From Larix sibirica (taxonomy: Eukaryota; Streptophyta; Pinopsida; Pinales; Pinaceae): 20,096 nt of DNA. The notes under the pieces were generated by a model. The model was not told the DNA's origin, did not search any database, and worked only from the letters and a program-made list of their open reading frames with translations. A program made the translations under genes and the position numbers. This document shows, piece by piece, positions 1-10,850 of this stretch (position 1 is its first letter; every line of letters begins with the position of its first letter). Location of the stretch: positions 1-20,096 of the forward strand of contig NWUY0300011347.1 of assembly GCA_004151065.3 (NCBI GenBank). The letters are read 5' to 3'.

Positions 1-1121
1 CATCTAATGTAAATAATGACATGGTAGGAAGACTTAAATATTCCAACATAGATAACCAAAGTGCTCAGATTTTCAGACGCCACATGGCCTCCTCCGTAGC
101 AAGAAGAGAATCCTTTTGCTTTTCCAGTGCACAAATCTCAGCCATAATTAAAGGATTAGTAGTCTCCACAAATGGACAAGCCATCAATGAAGTAATAGCT
201 GATTCTATAGCCCTCAGATCCAAACTCAATAGTTCCTTATTTTCCTGGATCCATGGTGCCACCTTTGATTTTAAAAGACGCGAAAAGCCTGGAAGTCTAT
301 TCATAGCCGAGGTATCCGATTTTCTCATAACATAACCCCATAATTGCCGAACCATTCCAATGAAAAAGTCATCAAGAGACCACAAATGACAGTATTTGAA
401 AGGGAAGTTTGTAGGGAGTTTATCCCTACCAAACCGAAGCAAAACAGGTGAATGATCTGAAATATGAGTAGACTCCACCCAGGGTGTGCAATGCGTAAAT
501 GTACAAAGAAGTTCCTCGTGAAACAAAAAATGATCCAGACGCTTTGCCACAGCCGCATCACCACTTCTCCCATTTCGCCAGGTGGGCACCATAGGACAAG
601 GCCAGATATCTGTAAGACCATAAGTATCAAAGAGGTTACAAAACCAGGAATTTAGTTGTGGTTGAGCCCAAATACCCCAAGAATCGTGAGTACCCAAAGT
701 GAGATTCATATCCCCCACTAAAATCAGGTCTGAAAGGCCCAATAATCCAGAATCAACAAGTCCCGCCCAATAGAGTTTTTTCTCCACTTGTGGGCCATAA
801 CAGTTGTAGACATTTAAAGTGCCAGTTATAACCCTACTCCTACCAGAGAGTAAGATGCCCCCTCCCAAGATAAAGGGTTTAAACAAAAAAAGAGTGGGGT
901 TCTAGGCAGAGAGAAGCCCGCCCAATCTCCCAATAGCCCCAATAGTGCACACATGCTAGGAGGGAAAAAAAGGAGGAGATGAAATCATGTGCTTTGGTAT
1001 CATCACAAAGAGTTTCTTATAAAAGAATACGGTCCGGTCTAGTAACAACAAGCAGACGACATAAGGCGTTGAGTTTGGGAGCGCCTCCAACCCCACGAAT
1101 ATTCAAGGTCAAAATAATCAT
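1..1121 (-). pseudogene. LINE ORF2, endonuclease domain and start of the RT linker (broken, runs off the left edge)
   Basis: ORF2 of L1-type elements nicks target DNA with an apurinic-like endonuclease and then reverse transcribes from the nick. The start is the ATG at 1121-1119, followed by the usual opening MIILTLNIRGVGG. Codon 35 is TAA (1019-1017) directly before Glu-Thr-Leu, where the family has Gln-Glu-Thr, so Q became a stop next to the catalytic Glu. A frameshift lies in the T-rich run near 885-893. Downstream, one frame is open from 886 to 65 and shows NVYNCYGP (about 791-814), VGDMN (about 704-718), RLDHF (about 527-541) and SDHSPV (about 440-457). These are the Asn, Asp/Asn, Asp and Ser-Asp-His landmarks of the endonuclease fold. 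The linker EEAMWRLK ends in TGA at 67-65, where Arg is expected, and a further frameshift follows. Family confidence is high; function is certainly lost. Confidence 0.88.
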
Positions 1122-1715
1122 TAAGTAAACCTCGGGTTGGCCCCCACTGCTCTAAGTGGCCGAAAAAATGAAGGTGACACAGAAGTTGTATCATCACAAG
1201 ACTGCAATGAGTCTTCAACCGTAAAAAGAGTATTCGCCAAACCCCCACAAGTTTCCCATGCCAGCTCCTTCTGATGTCTCCCCCCATCTTTTTTCCTAAT
1301 GGTCACATTTGGGAGAGGGGAAAACTCAGACTCGAAAACCAAATTACCCTCACAAAAGACCGGTATAGGTGCCAAAAATAGACCCCGACTCCCACATTCA
1401 GGCACATCAACAGAAAGAAAAAAGAAAAAAAAACAGTTTGAGGGATGGTGGCAGAGATTGTAAAATGGACGATTCGGCACGAAGAAGCTGTGAATCAGAT
1501 AGAGAGGACAACAATGTTGGTTCATCAAAAGAAAAATCCCCGACAGTGGTTTTCCCCAGCAAGCCCAGGTCCGAAGTTGGTAGCGGTGACACAGAGGCAA
1601 GCAAAGTAGCCGAAGGCATATAATCCTTCCCCCACCCTTCCAACCTATTTAACTCATCCCAAGTGCAAGATGATATTCTACATGGTGAGGATATGGGCTC
1701 GTGTGAGCTCCTCAC
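1121..1715 (-). pseudogene. Probable LINE ORF1 C-terminal region
   Basis: Upstream of the endonuclease on the same strand, one reading frame (1715 to about 1435) is rich in Ser and Leu (for example TSDLGLLGKT and FSFDEPTLLSS). It appears to continue, after a shift in the A/T homopolymer at about 1420-1435, into a second frame that ends at a TAA at 1123-1121. That TAA overlaps the ORF2 ATG. LINE ORF1 encodes an RNA-binding gag-like chaperone. No RRM or CCHC zinc knuckle is visible here, so the assignment rests on position, strand and the TAATG junction. It could instead be a 5' untranslated or linker stretch. Confidence 0.45.
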
Positions 1716-1740
1716 TTTAATCCGGCAAAAGATGAAAAGA

Positions 1741-4131
1741 AACTATCTTTCAATTTTTCATCAAACTTTTCCTCCATTTCCTATATTTGGAATTAACACA
1801 TGATTTATATATGTGTTGCTTTGAACATCATTTTGATGCATCGTGCATGAAATATGGGCTCTCTTTAATGGCTCTATCTTTAGACTTAAAATCTTAGAGC
1901 CTTGGCTTAGCTTGAGGAGATGAATGGAAAAAAAAAATTATATAATAGTTTATATATTATATAATATAATTTTAATATAATAAATGTATTTAAGGAATTT
2001 CATAAAATGTATAAATGGTGGTGAGTAATGGCTGAAGGAAAAATAGGAGAGGAAAAGCACAAGTCAAATTAATAAAGCTCTTCAATACAATTGTAACTTT
2101 GTCGAAAATAAGTCCAAAGCAAACATCTTGTAGCTTGTCATTTTGTGCCATCATGAAATTAAATTTCAAACCATTAACTTCACATCACTTAACCATCCTT
2201 ATATTAAAATCTCAAAGACTCTCTAATGGTGGAAACCCCAAACAATCTTAAGCTAGCTAAAGACATAAGCTAGTTTTTTTTCGGATCTAGCAATTGGAGA
2301 CGGCAACTCGTTAGGCATTGTATGTTATGGAGGAAAATTTTTATATGTAGGAGAACCTGGAAACTATTTGTCGGTTAAGTATTGTTGGTGACGAAAATTG
2401 TCATCAATAGTACCCACCTTGGTAACAACTGAAAGAGATGTGAAAATGTTTATATGCAACAACTGTCGGTAAAAATATATGATAATATTTACGACATTAA
2501 ATTATAGATCGGGATTCGTAAACTTAGAGGTGTTGGCACTGTATGTGTAGGGAGCCTAATCTAAACCCGGAAAACAAAACAAGCAACTTGAAAATGAATT
2601 CAATTAGCAAAAAAACAAACTAACACCTTAGGATGAAGCTCATTCTGAGAAAACCATATCTCACGAGTTAGGTTTTTAATATTTCGTTGATGATTATCTA
2701 TAAATTAAAGTGCAAGAATCAAACTAAACACAACTAAAATAAAGGTATGAATAACTAAAACAATCTAAAACAACCAATTATCCCAAAATTCAAAGTTCAT
2801 AACCAAGCAAAGATATGAATTCCTAAAACTAAGTATTCCTAACTCATAATGTATTCCTCACATACATTAAGCCACATAAATAAATGCAAAATTATAAAAT
2901 ACCAAATATAAAACAAAATACAAAATATGTAGAGCGCCAAATATATATTACAAAACACAATAGAAAGTATTCAAAATATAAAACATATGATAATGTACTA
3001 AACAAAATATTCACAAAAATATAAAATAACCCTTTGAATTTTTTAAAACAATGCAAATATTTAATAATTCAATAATATTAATATGACAAAAGTATTAAAC
3101 ACATTTTTATGATATAAAGTAGTTTAAAATTTAAAATGATTAAATTGAATTTGGATGGGGAAAGCAACAATCTTCCTTCTAACCACCCAAACTACAACAA
3201 ATGGATATGCAATCTTTATAACCTCCATAAAAGCCAAACAAATTTGTTAAATACCATGAAGTGGAAATTAATTTTATATGTCATAAAAACCAATGTCATA
3301 TTAGTCAGTAAGTTTACAAATTTAGTGAAAACTATGACATAGAAAGGTAATAATAGTCATTGAAATATTGAAATGCTTGAAGTGGCATATATATGTGGTT
3401 TTTTATTAAATAATTTGCAAACCAACGTAATATTCCATTTGTTTGAGAGTGGTAAATTAAAATGAGTGATAAGATTTCCATGTTGGCACAACTAAATAAT
3501 TAATTAATGACCATGGTTTCAAAACCACACCACATTCCATTTCTTATGTTTTAATTTATATGGGATTGAAACATCATTACATTAAATATTTATAAAAATA
3601 ATTTCATTTTAAATTTAAACAAATTCTTTTTTTTTAAGATTAATATATGTAATTTTAATAATAATAATAATCATTTCAAATATTTTTTTATTTTGCTTAT
3701 TCATTTAAATTTAAAATAATGTTCAAAGCTCATCATCAACTCAAGGTTTTAATTTGCATGTGCAGATATTATGGGACCAGCAAGAGCCAGAAGATGAAGG
3801 TAAGTCATGTTAGTGAATCGATTCATCATAAAAATCAAGTTTAATGTGGAACTCAGTATTGGAATTAATGTTGAACATAAATTCTTAGGTGCACGAATGC
3901 TTAGCATTTGCGCAATATTTGCTATTCTTTCAGAGGACAAAAGTTTCTAACCTGAGGATCGATTAATCAATGTCAAGATTGTATTTAATACATCAAAAAT
4001 AATGATTTAGACATCTTTTACGTTTATGAGTTATAATCAATAAAATATTGTAAAAGATAATTGTTTTAAAGATAGATGTACTAAATTGCGAGTGAATGAG
4101 CTATGAAATAAAGTTATGAAAAGCATAATTT
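1741..4131. other. AT-rich stretch without a recognisable gene
   Basis: Reading frames are short and without family motifs, including a 68-codon frame at 3136-3342. The sequence has an A/T palindromic stretch at about 1928-1985, a strongly A-rich block at about 2700-3130, and two short imperfect palindromes with GTCGGT-like text at about 2380-2400 and 2463-2510. A 34-base exon-like island flanked by splice-like signals lies at 3766-3799. Nothing here supports a gene. Confidence 0.6.
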
Positions 4132-5078
4132 TTAGATCCCATCAACAACCACACCTTCTTGGCCATGTACGGGACTCACTTGAGGAAGGAATTCCTCAAT
4201 CCCACATATGCTAGATATGCTAGTTGTTTTCTCTTATTGGAGAGAATGTTGGAGGTACAATCAACATTGCAGGGCATGGTTGTGACTCAGGATTGGAGTG
4301 GGTTACATTAATCCAAAAAAAAGGAGGGAAGAAGATCGGGCTTCAAATATTGGATAAAGATTAATATGAAGTTTATTGTAGTTATTTGATGTCATTTCAC
4401 CCTATAGTTGAGACCATTCTCTATAGCAATATATATGTTTCTAGTCTTGAAGAAATCTATGAGACTTTTGGTAACATGTTTGGTCAAGTAAAGGTAATCG
4501 TCTATGAAGAAGACTTCCCCTTAGACGTCTATATGAACCAAATTTAACATTTTATTCAACATAAGTGGGATTGAATGAACCCAACTTTGCACAAGGAAAC
4601 ATATGTACTTAACCCAAAATGGCATATGGAAAGGCTCAGTAGAATTCCTCCCATTGATGGTCCGAATATCAAGAATGGAATTTGAATTTCCATTGCAAAG
4701 GAGGGGAGATCACTTCGGACATAGTGGAGTCAGTGTGCATGTCTTAGTTGTCCCTTTAACAAGCCTAATGTAAAGGAATCTCATAGAGACTTAGGCCAGG
4801 ATAACCCAATAGGTTAGTGGACGATACATGGGGATCAGATACTCTAGATATTCAACATCTTATTATTCACTACTTGTCTCAAATCGCTAGCTCCTTTGCA
4901 ATAGAGAGGAATCAGTCCATATATAGATTCATCCACTCTATAAATAGGAATAGACTTACCTATGCAGAGAGCAAAGATGCTAGTTGTAGTGCATAATTCC
5001 CCATGTCTTGTACATATGAAGACACCAAAGTATAAAAGGGGACCAACAAAATGTTGGAAAGTGGATCCAAAGGAGAAT
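4132..5078 (+). pseudogene. hAT-superfamily transposase relic (DUF659-type, C-terminal half)
   Basis: hAT transposases cut and paste DNA with an RNase H-like core and end in a conserved dimerisation domain. The text begins at about 4132 with INNHTFLAMY and ARYASCFLLLERMLEV, matching the segment in which plant DUF659-type hAT proteins carry a TRFAS-like motif and ML.RLLEVKDAL. It continues with the equivalent of EIYE..D.MLG.IK (EEIYETFGNMFGQVK, about 4450-4497). Next comes the equivalent of W..MNTPLH.LAY.LNPK, here broken by TGA (about 4566-4625). The C-terminal dimerisation block is the clearest: WTIH, a one-base shift at about 4830, then LSQIASSFAIERN and IHSINRNRLTY (about 4874-4965). A tail YKRGPTKCW follows another frame change. 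Stops at about 4312, 4348, 4544 and 4574 show decay. The N-terminal BED finger and most of the catalytic core are absent. Confidence 0.8.
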
Positions 5079-5136
5079 GCATAAATAGATAGGAATGATG
5101 GACATGAGCATAAATAGATAGGAACGATGGACAGGA
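5079..5136 (+). repeat. 29-bp tandem duplication, two units
   Basis: Units 5079-5107 and 5108-5136 share the text GCATAAATAGATAGGAAYGA and differ at about two positions. They sit just after the readable hAT tail and lengthen it by 29 bases, which breaks any frame. Confidence 0.9.
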
Positions 5137-6267
5137 TGAGGTGCAACATGGTTTGGCTAGTGTGCCAATGGTCCATTATTAATGATCAATTTCGACTCTA
5201 GATAGTGATGACTGAGTCTTTGACTCGTTACTATTTTTGAGTAATTTTAAATATGTTTTTCACTATATACTATTTACTTAGTACTATTTAAAATATGAAT
5301 CAATGCATTTTGTTTTATTATAAATTTGAAATTTGAAATTTTGATGTGCAATGTATCATTGATTCAATGAAAAACATGATAAGATCGAATGCAATGGTGG
5401 TTGATTAATTATGTTTGCATCATCTATAGATTTGAATTTCTATTATTGTAATCACAATGTAAGGCATTTTTCCTGCAGAGGCGAGTCTCTAGCCATTGTT
5501 GCTCGATTTGGTGTCCCTCTGGCCAACCATCATCCTCCATGTGTCCACTTCCTTGTCCAAGCTACAAGGCATTTTTCTGCTTTCCATGCATCCACCCATT
5601 CAGGTTTTCTCTATTGTTTTTCACATGGGTTTTTCTCCAAGGTGCAGGTTTTCACCCTACACAATGTGGGTTTACCTCCTTTATTTGATGGTTTTTGTCC
5701 AAGCCGTAGGTTTCTTACCTATTTTCAACATTTTCTATGCAAAATTTTGTTTGAAAATGTATTTTCCCACTCCCTTTTCTTGCATTAATCCACATTACAT
5801 ACCTATTAGTCTCCCCTCCCAAGTGTCATCCTTGGAAACCTCTTGATTTGACCATAAGACATACCTCATTAATTTTCAATAGAGGTTCAGTTGGCCTTTG
5901 ACCCCTTCTACAGATCTTCCCTGTTCTACGATTTATGTTTGTGTATGAATCGTGGGGATTCCATGGTTTCTTTGAATTTCTAGGGATTTGGGACCCAACA
6001 TAGCAGTGAGACTCTATATGTGGAAACCTCCTACACCAGCTACCATGACAGAAACTATTTCACATGGGCAAAGTTGTTTGACACTAAGGTGAAGGCTACT
6101 AGAGTGGTGTTTGACGCTAGGGAGGATTTACACTCCTGCCAGTTGGTAATGGAGCTATTAATGGATTTTTTGGACATCTTGTTTATCCAATGACCTTCCC
6201 TTCGCATACTTGTCAATATATTGTATGTTCAAAGCATAGAATGTATATGTAGGACTGCTTCTGACTT
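5137..6267. other. Unrecognised stretch, possibly LTR-derived in part
   Basis: Two overlapping plus-strand frames (5411-5788 and 5496-5846) show no family motif. At about 5615-5735 the text repeatedly alternates GGTTTTTCTCC, CAGGTTTTCACCC and GGGTTTACCTCC. This style is often seen near plant copia LTR ends, but no paired LTR, primer-binding site or polypurine tract can be shown. A frame at about 5985-6190 is open for some 65 codons and matches nothing I recognise. Confidence 0.3.
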
Positions 6268-6385
6268 ACGTGATTTCAAGGAACAAGTTTTCTTCAAAGA
6301 GAGTGACTTACAAGTTAGAGACTTATCTTCATCATGTTTGCTTCTTTTCATAATATGTTCACTTGTTTTCATACAACAATATACT
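6268..6385 (+). repeat. Diverged partial copy of the left edge of block A
   Basis: Shared text with about 8571-8730 includes TGATTTCAAGGAAC, TTTTCTT, GACAAGTTAGAG (here TTACAAGTTAGAG), TTTGCTTCT.TTCATA and CTTGTTTTCATA.AACAATAT. The match stops after about 6385. It is an isolated third member of the block A repeat family. Confidence 0.65.
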
Positions 6386-8048
6386 ACATTAAGAACATAG
6401 AAAATATAACTCCTCTACTCATGGTGAAAATTTCACACTGTTGTGTTGAATAGAAACTAGTTTTAAATTTTGTATACAATGCATCATTTATTTACTGTGA
6501 TCGAAACCTGCTGGACACTAATGGATAAATAAAAATATAATGGATAGTCCCTGGTTACATTACTAATGGATATATTAAAAAACTTATACAAAGAACTCTT
6601 TATTTGGTGATGACCAAACTGAGAAACTTCAAATTGTATAAAATGTGAACTAGACACTTGTAGTACATACTTGCAATATTTTGGCATAATGATATATTAA
6701 ATGCAATGGTAATTTTGAGCACAAAGGATATGCTTGAAGATGATTTTTTTATTTCCCGAGGTTAATTTTAAAAGATATGTTTGAAGATGATTTTTTTATG
6801 TCCCAAGTTTGACTTTCCATTTGAAGAGTCCATACCCAATGTTAAATGAGAGCCTAGAGTCTAAATTTTGATTTATTAAAATATATTTTCTAAAGGTGGT
6901 TAAATATTTCCTTGGTTACATTCCCCTTATATGCAAGAATTTTCCCATCTTAAGCTATGGTCCTAAGAAGGGTGATTTCGTATTTTTCTTCAACAGGGAT
7001 TGAGAACACTTGAAAAGGTACCATTAGAGTGCATAGCTTCAAACGATACCTTACAATTACCAACTCCTACATTAAAAAATATTTTCTAGCCAAGTTTCAG
7101 GCATATGTGTCTTACTTCATTAATAAGTTTAAGAGGCCATAAGTGACCCCAATTCCTTTCAAAATATCTTGGATTCTATTCAAATTAATAGTGCTTTTAC
7201 TTGTAATACGTATAGTCGGTATTTCAAATTAACATATTTGAAGTGAGGATAAAACCAAAAAAATAGCAGCATGGACAAGTATTAGTGACTATCTATTCTT
7301 ATATTGACTACATGGTTTACCAACATAAGTGAACAACTCTTTATGTTCTATGGTTTAGTGACAGTCTTTATTTTATAGATCAAAATTGTTGAACTAATAT
7401 GCATTTTTATATTGGTAAGACCTATGAAGTTACAACAACATTATCTTAGCATTTGGGAATTATATTGGAGTAGAGCCCCACAATTTTTGAGCGGCTAAAT
7501 TGTTGCATCGAGCAATTTATATTACATATTATCTAAATATGAATACGCTTTTCCATAGGCTTTTTATATACATATACATCGTGCAAAACACCCATCCAGA
7601 AAATTAAAAGAAAATGGGAGTCCTACAAGGTTGAAGAAATATGATTCCTCTAAGTTTAGTGCAACTTTTGTCTGAAGAAATCAGATTGTTGTATTTTTAT
7701 TTGCCATTGTCTATCCCTAAAACATGCAACTCAACTTGGATGCACTTATTTTTAACATTTTATTTTCATTGACTTAATGCATGATATATGTGCAAAACTT
7801 GAATTCTTTATAGTGACACACACCTTTATATAGAACAAGAAGTTGTTTAAAATTTTCTATATATGTAGCAGTCTGAATGTGAAATTTGCTTTGAACTACA
7901 TCTCTTGACTCAAAAGTTGAACTCTTTGGAGATAGACATTCTTGTGATTCTTCTCACTTTAAGACAATTATTTTCTAAATATATTGGATGGGTCTACTTT
8001 TATCTTATGATGGTTCCATTTCTTCTCAACAGAAAATTGTTTGACTTA
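6386..8048. other. Non-coding stretch with one local direct duplication
   Basis: No coding motif is visible on either strand. A direct repeat (6727 and 6774, 47 bases apart) carries the core TTGAAGATGATTTTTTTAT twice, and flanking bases also match. The rest is AT-rich unique-looking DNA leading into block P. Confidence 0.6.
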
Positions 8049-8490
8049 GAACATGATATCATTCTCTGAAAATTATGAGCTTCACTGGGGATAGATAACT
8101 TGAAACACTTGATCCATTTGAGGGATTGGTTGTGCAATAGCAACAGATATCTTGGACAATTTATGAGTTGTTGGTATAAGAATATAGGTTGTGGATTCTT
8201 CTTGGGATATTGACTAATTGCTCCTATATGTATGAATGCTCATGTATCTCATACATTGTGTTTCATTAAAGGTATGCATGCAAGTGTTGTACTATGTCTT
8301 CTATGTTGTTTAGGAATTTTTTTAATTGTTTTTTATTAATAATGTCTTCAAATATCCTTTAATACTCTTATATATTAAAAAAAAATTGCAGTTAGGCATT
8401 AGGCATTCAATGGTAATATATGAGGAATGCTTTGTGAGAGATATCTTACAGTATATTTTCTTTTCTTTATTGAACTTTGCTATTAAGTTT
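8049..8490 (+). repeat. Block P: left copy of a diverged direct duplication
   Basis: It pairs with 10851-11325. Shared anchors in the same order are ACATGATA.CATT, TCCATTTGA..GATTGGTTG, TTTATGAGTTGTT, CATTGTG.TTCATTAAAGG followed by TATGCATG, ATAATGTCTTC.AATAT, and TTTATTGAA.TTT. The order and spacing are kept, with small indels. No reading frame is preserved between the copies, so this is duplication of non-coding DNA. Confidence 0.8.
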
Positions 8491-8570
8491 TTTTGTGTGC
8501 CAATTATTTTACTAGGTTCTTGATTTTGACTTATGATTAGTGTTGGATTGTTGACCCTGTACATGGGCAT

Positions 8571-9480
8571 GTATGATTTCAAGGAACCTGTGCTCCATTT
8601 CTACAAAGTTTTCTTTCGGGAGGGTGATTGACAAGTTAGAGGCTTAACTTAATCTTGTCGAATTGTTTGCTTTCATAATATGTTTGCTTCTATTCATAGT
8701 ATGTTAGCTTGTTTTCATAAAACAATATGAGTTTATATTCTTAAGATTTTTGTTCCATTCCAAGGAGTTTAACTTTTCATATCTTGCATTTAGTTACTCC
8801 AACTTTTTTACTGTATTAGTTTTACAAGTTCCTTTCAAAATGGATTTTTTAGTTGCATTTTTCTTTTGTTGATACATGAAATATCCATGCCCTCATCATT
8901 TACAATTTGGATGATGGTTATTGCTATGTGTTTTTCCTATGAAATTTAAACCTAGGTTGAGACTTCTCCCATCGTGGTTCATGTAGTAGCACTACTTGGT
9001 GAATATTTTCCTTGATCATCCTTTCTACTACTTTGTTTCCTTTTACTTTTTCCTTTGCATTAGTTGTGAGGCGCCCAAATCCATTTGAAGTTCGTTTCCA
9101 TTTTATTTAATGATCATAGTTTGTATTTCAAAATCAAAGCAAATATCCTTATTGTCCCCTTCATTTCTATTAATTTTCATTTTATTGGGAGGTGGTCTCC
9201 AAACCCAGTCTTGTTACAAGGGTTGATGCCCCTTCGAGTGGGTACACACACCCTATCTACATTTTCTGAAAATGTTTACATGGGATATAAAAGCAATTTT
9301 GGGTTTGGATATAACATGCATTTTTTTACCTTTTGTTAAACAACAATTTGAGAAATTCCATATAAATCAAGTCACATTCCTAGTATACAAGATATGTCAA
9401 AAGAATGGAAATTTTAGAAAAGTTTTAGTGTTTTAAATCTGTTAGTGTCACAATTTTATAATGGTGAAGTGGTTAATTTT
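8571..9480 (+). repeat. Block A: first of two adjacent diverged copies
   Basis: It aligns with block B from about 8663 onward. Anchors shared in order are CTTGTTTTCATAAAACAATAT, CCAAGGAGT, CATTTAGTTA.TCCAA, a copy of ATGAAATAT.C, GGTTGAG and TCCCATCGTG, ATCCTTTCTACT, GTGAGGCG, TTACAAGGGTTGAT, ACACACCCTA.CTACAT, TTTGGATATAACATGC and CTTTTGTTAAACAA. No conserved frame is seen. The copy is about 820 bases over the aligned part. Confidence 0.85.
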
Positions 9481-9650
9481 AGATTGTTTGATTTAATAAT
9501 ATGTATACTTCTTTTCATACCATGTTGCCTTGTTTTCATAAAACAATATTATTTTATGTTATTAAAATATTTATGCCATCCCAAGGAGTGTACCATTTTC
9601 TATCTTCCATTTAGTTATTCCAATTTTTTCACTATATCAATTTTACAACT

Positions 9651-9762
9651 TCCTTTTAAGATGGATTTTTTTTCAAATCCTTAGAATCTACATTTTGCTT
9701 TTGTCTTCCTTTTAAGATGGATTTTTTTTCAAATCCTTAGAATCTACATTTTGCTTTTGTCT
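9651..9762 (+). repeat. 56-bp perfect tandem duplication
   Basis: Units 9651-9706 and 9707-9762 both start TCCTTTTAAGATGG and end TTTTGCTTTTGTCT. By eye every position matches, including an eight-T run. Block A has only one, diverged, copy of this segment, so the duplication is recent relative to the A/B split. Confidence 0.95.
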
Positions 9763-9966
9763 ATATATGAAATATACTTACCCTCATCTTTTACACATTT
9801 GGTGGATGGTTCTTGTTATGTATTTTTCATATGAACTTAAACCATGGGTTGAGCCTTTTCCCATATATATGAAATATACTTACCCTCGTCTTTTACACAT
9901 TTGGTCGATGGTTCTTTCTATGTATTCGTCATATGAACTTAAACCATGGGTTGAGCCTTTTCCCAT
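9763..9966 (+). repeat. 102-bp tandem duplication with a few differences
   Basis: Units 9763-9864 and 9865-9966 start ATATATGAAATATACTTACC and end GAGCCTTTTCCCAT. They differ at only a handful of positions (for example CTCATC against CTCGTC). The length is a multiple of three, so a frame spanning both looks like a duplicated peptide, but the frame is not conserved in block A. Confidence 0.95.
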
Positions 9967-10490
9967 CGTGATACATATAGTAGATATACTTCGTAAAATA
10001 TTGTCTCTCAACCATCCTTTCTACTCCTTCATTTCCAATGGCCTTTTCACTTGCATCAAACGTGAGGCGTTTGGATTTATTTGAAGATCATTTAAATTTT
10101 ATTTAATAACCATAGTTTTCCTTTTAAAATCAAACCAAATATATTTATGTCCCCCCTTCTTTCTATTACTTGTCATTTTATTGGGATGTGGTCTCCAACC
10201 CCGAATCTTGTTACAAGGGTTGATTCCCCTTGGAGTGGGTGCACACACCCTAGCTACATCAGTGAAAATGTTTACTTCGGATGTAAAAACAATTTTGAGT
10301 TTGGATATAACATGCCTTCTTTTCCTTTTGTTAAACAATAGTTCGAGATATTGCAAATAATTTAGGTCACCTTGCTAGCCTACAAAATATGTCAAAAGCA
10401 TGAAACTTTTAGGAGAGTTTTGTTGTTTTAAATTTGGTAGTGTGGTGTAGCATAGTTACTTTTATGGTGTATATGTGATTAATTGTATTC

Positions 10491-10850
10491 TGTGATAATA
10501 AAAATTTTAAAAATAAAAATAAAAATGGTTACATGGTTGATATGAAGAGAAAATACCATCATATTAGTTTAGGCTTTAGTGCTACAAAATCTCAATTACT
10601 ATAACTACAAACACAAGTGGTGGCATTAGCCTCATGCTAGGGGGAATTTCATGCATACTTCATGGTTGGAACTACCATAGAGATAAATGGTCTGTGTATG
10701 ATAAATTAGGCATTTATGATTTTGAAATTATAATGGAGAAGAGAGCCAAGGATACCATTGGCACTACTACTGTAGTAAAGAAAATTAAATTCAATCCCTG
10801 ATTTCATGAAGAAATATAAAATTAATCAACAAAAAATAGTTAGAACTATA
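10491..10850. other. Spacer between blocks B and P'
   Basis: It begins with an A-rich run (about 10499-10525). No recognised gene and no match to other parts of the window were seen. Its absence between P and A on the left suggests insertion here or loss there. Confidence 0.5.

Larger units (their letters stand above)
1..1740 (-). mobile_element. LINE (non-LTR) retrotransposon, partial and decayed
   Basis: On the minus strand the order is a Ser/Leu-rich ORF1-like tail, a TAATG junction, an apurinic-endonuclease domain and the linker that precedes reverse transcriptase in plant L1-type LINEs. The reverse transcriptase, RNase H and poly(A) tail would lie left of position 1. The 5' boundary is uncertain. 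I place it near 1740 because recognisable coding text fades into AT-rich DNA there; no target-site duplication can be assessed. Several stops and frameshifts show that the copy is dead. Confidence 0.85.
9481..10490 (+). repeat. Block B: second adjacent copy, enlarged by internal tandem duplications
   Basis: It is directly adjacent to block A and collinear with it. The aligned length exceeds A by roughly the sum of the internal 56-bp and 102-bp duplications (158 bases), so those arose after the A/B duplication. The short open frames within it, for example 9767-10084, come from the repeat structure and are not conserved in A. Confidence 0.85.

Noticed and set aside
65-1121. Host endonuclease/exonuclease gene on the minus strand
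   Set aside because: The opening motif, the EEAMWRLK linker and the ORF1-like neighbour place it in a LINE.
3136-3342. 68-codon plus-strand frame in A-rich DNA
   Set aside because: Asn/Lys/Leu-rich composition expected from base content, with no recognisable domain.
9651-9966. Possible CRISPR-like or satellite array
   Set aside because: There are only two units of each, without spacers, in a eukaryotic transposon landscape.
9767-10084. Frame encoding a duplicated 34-residue peptide
   Set aside because: The repetition comes from the 102-bp DNA duplication, and block A does not preserve the frame.
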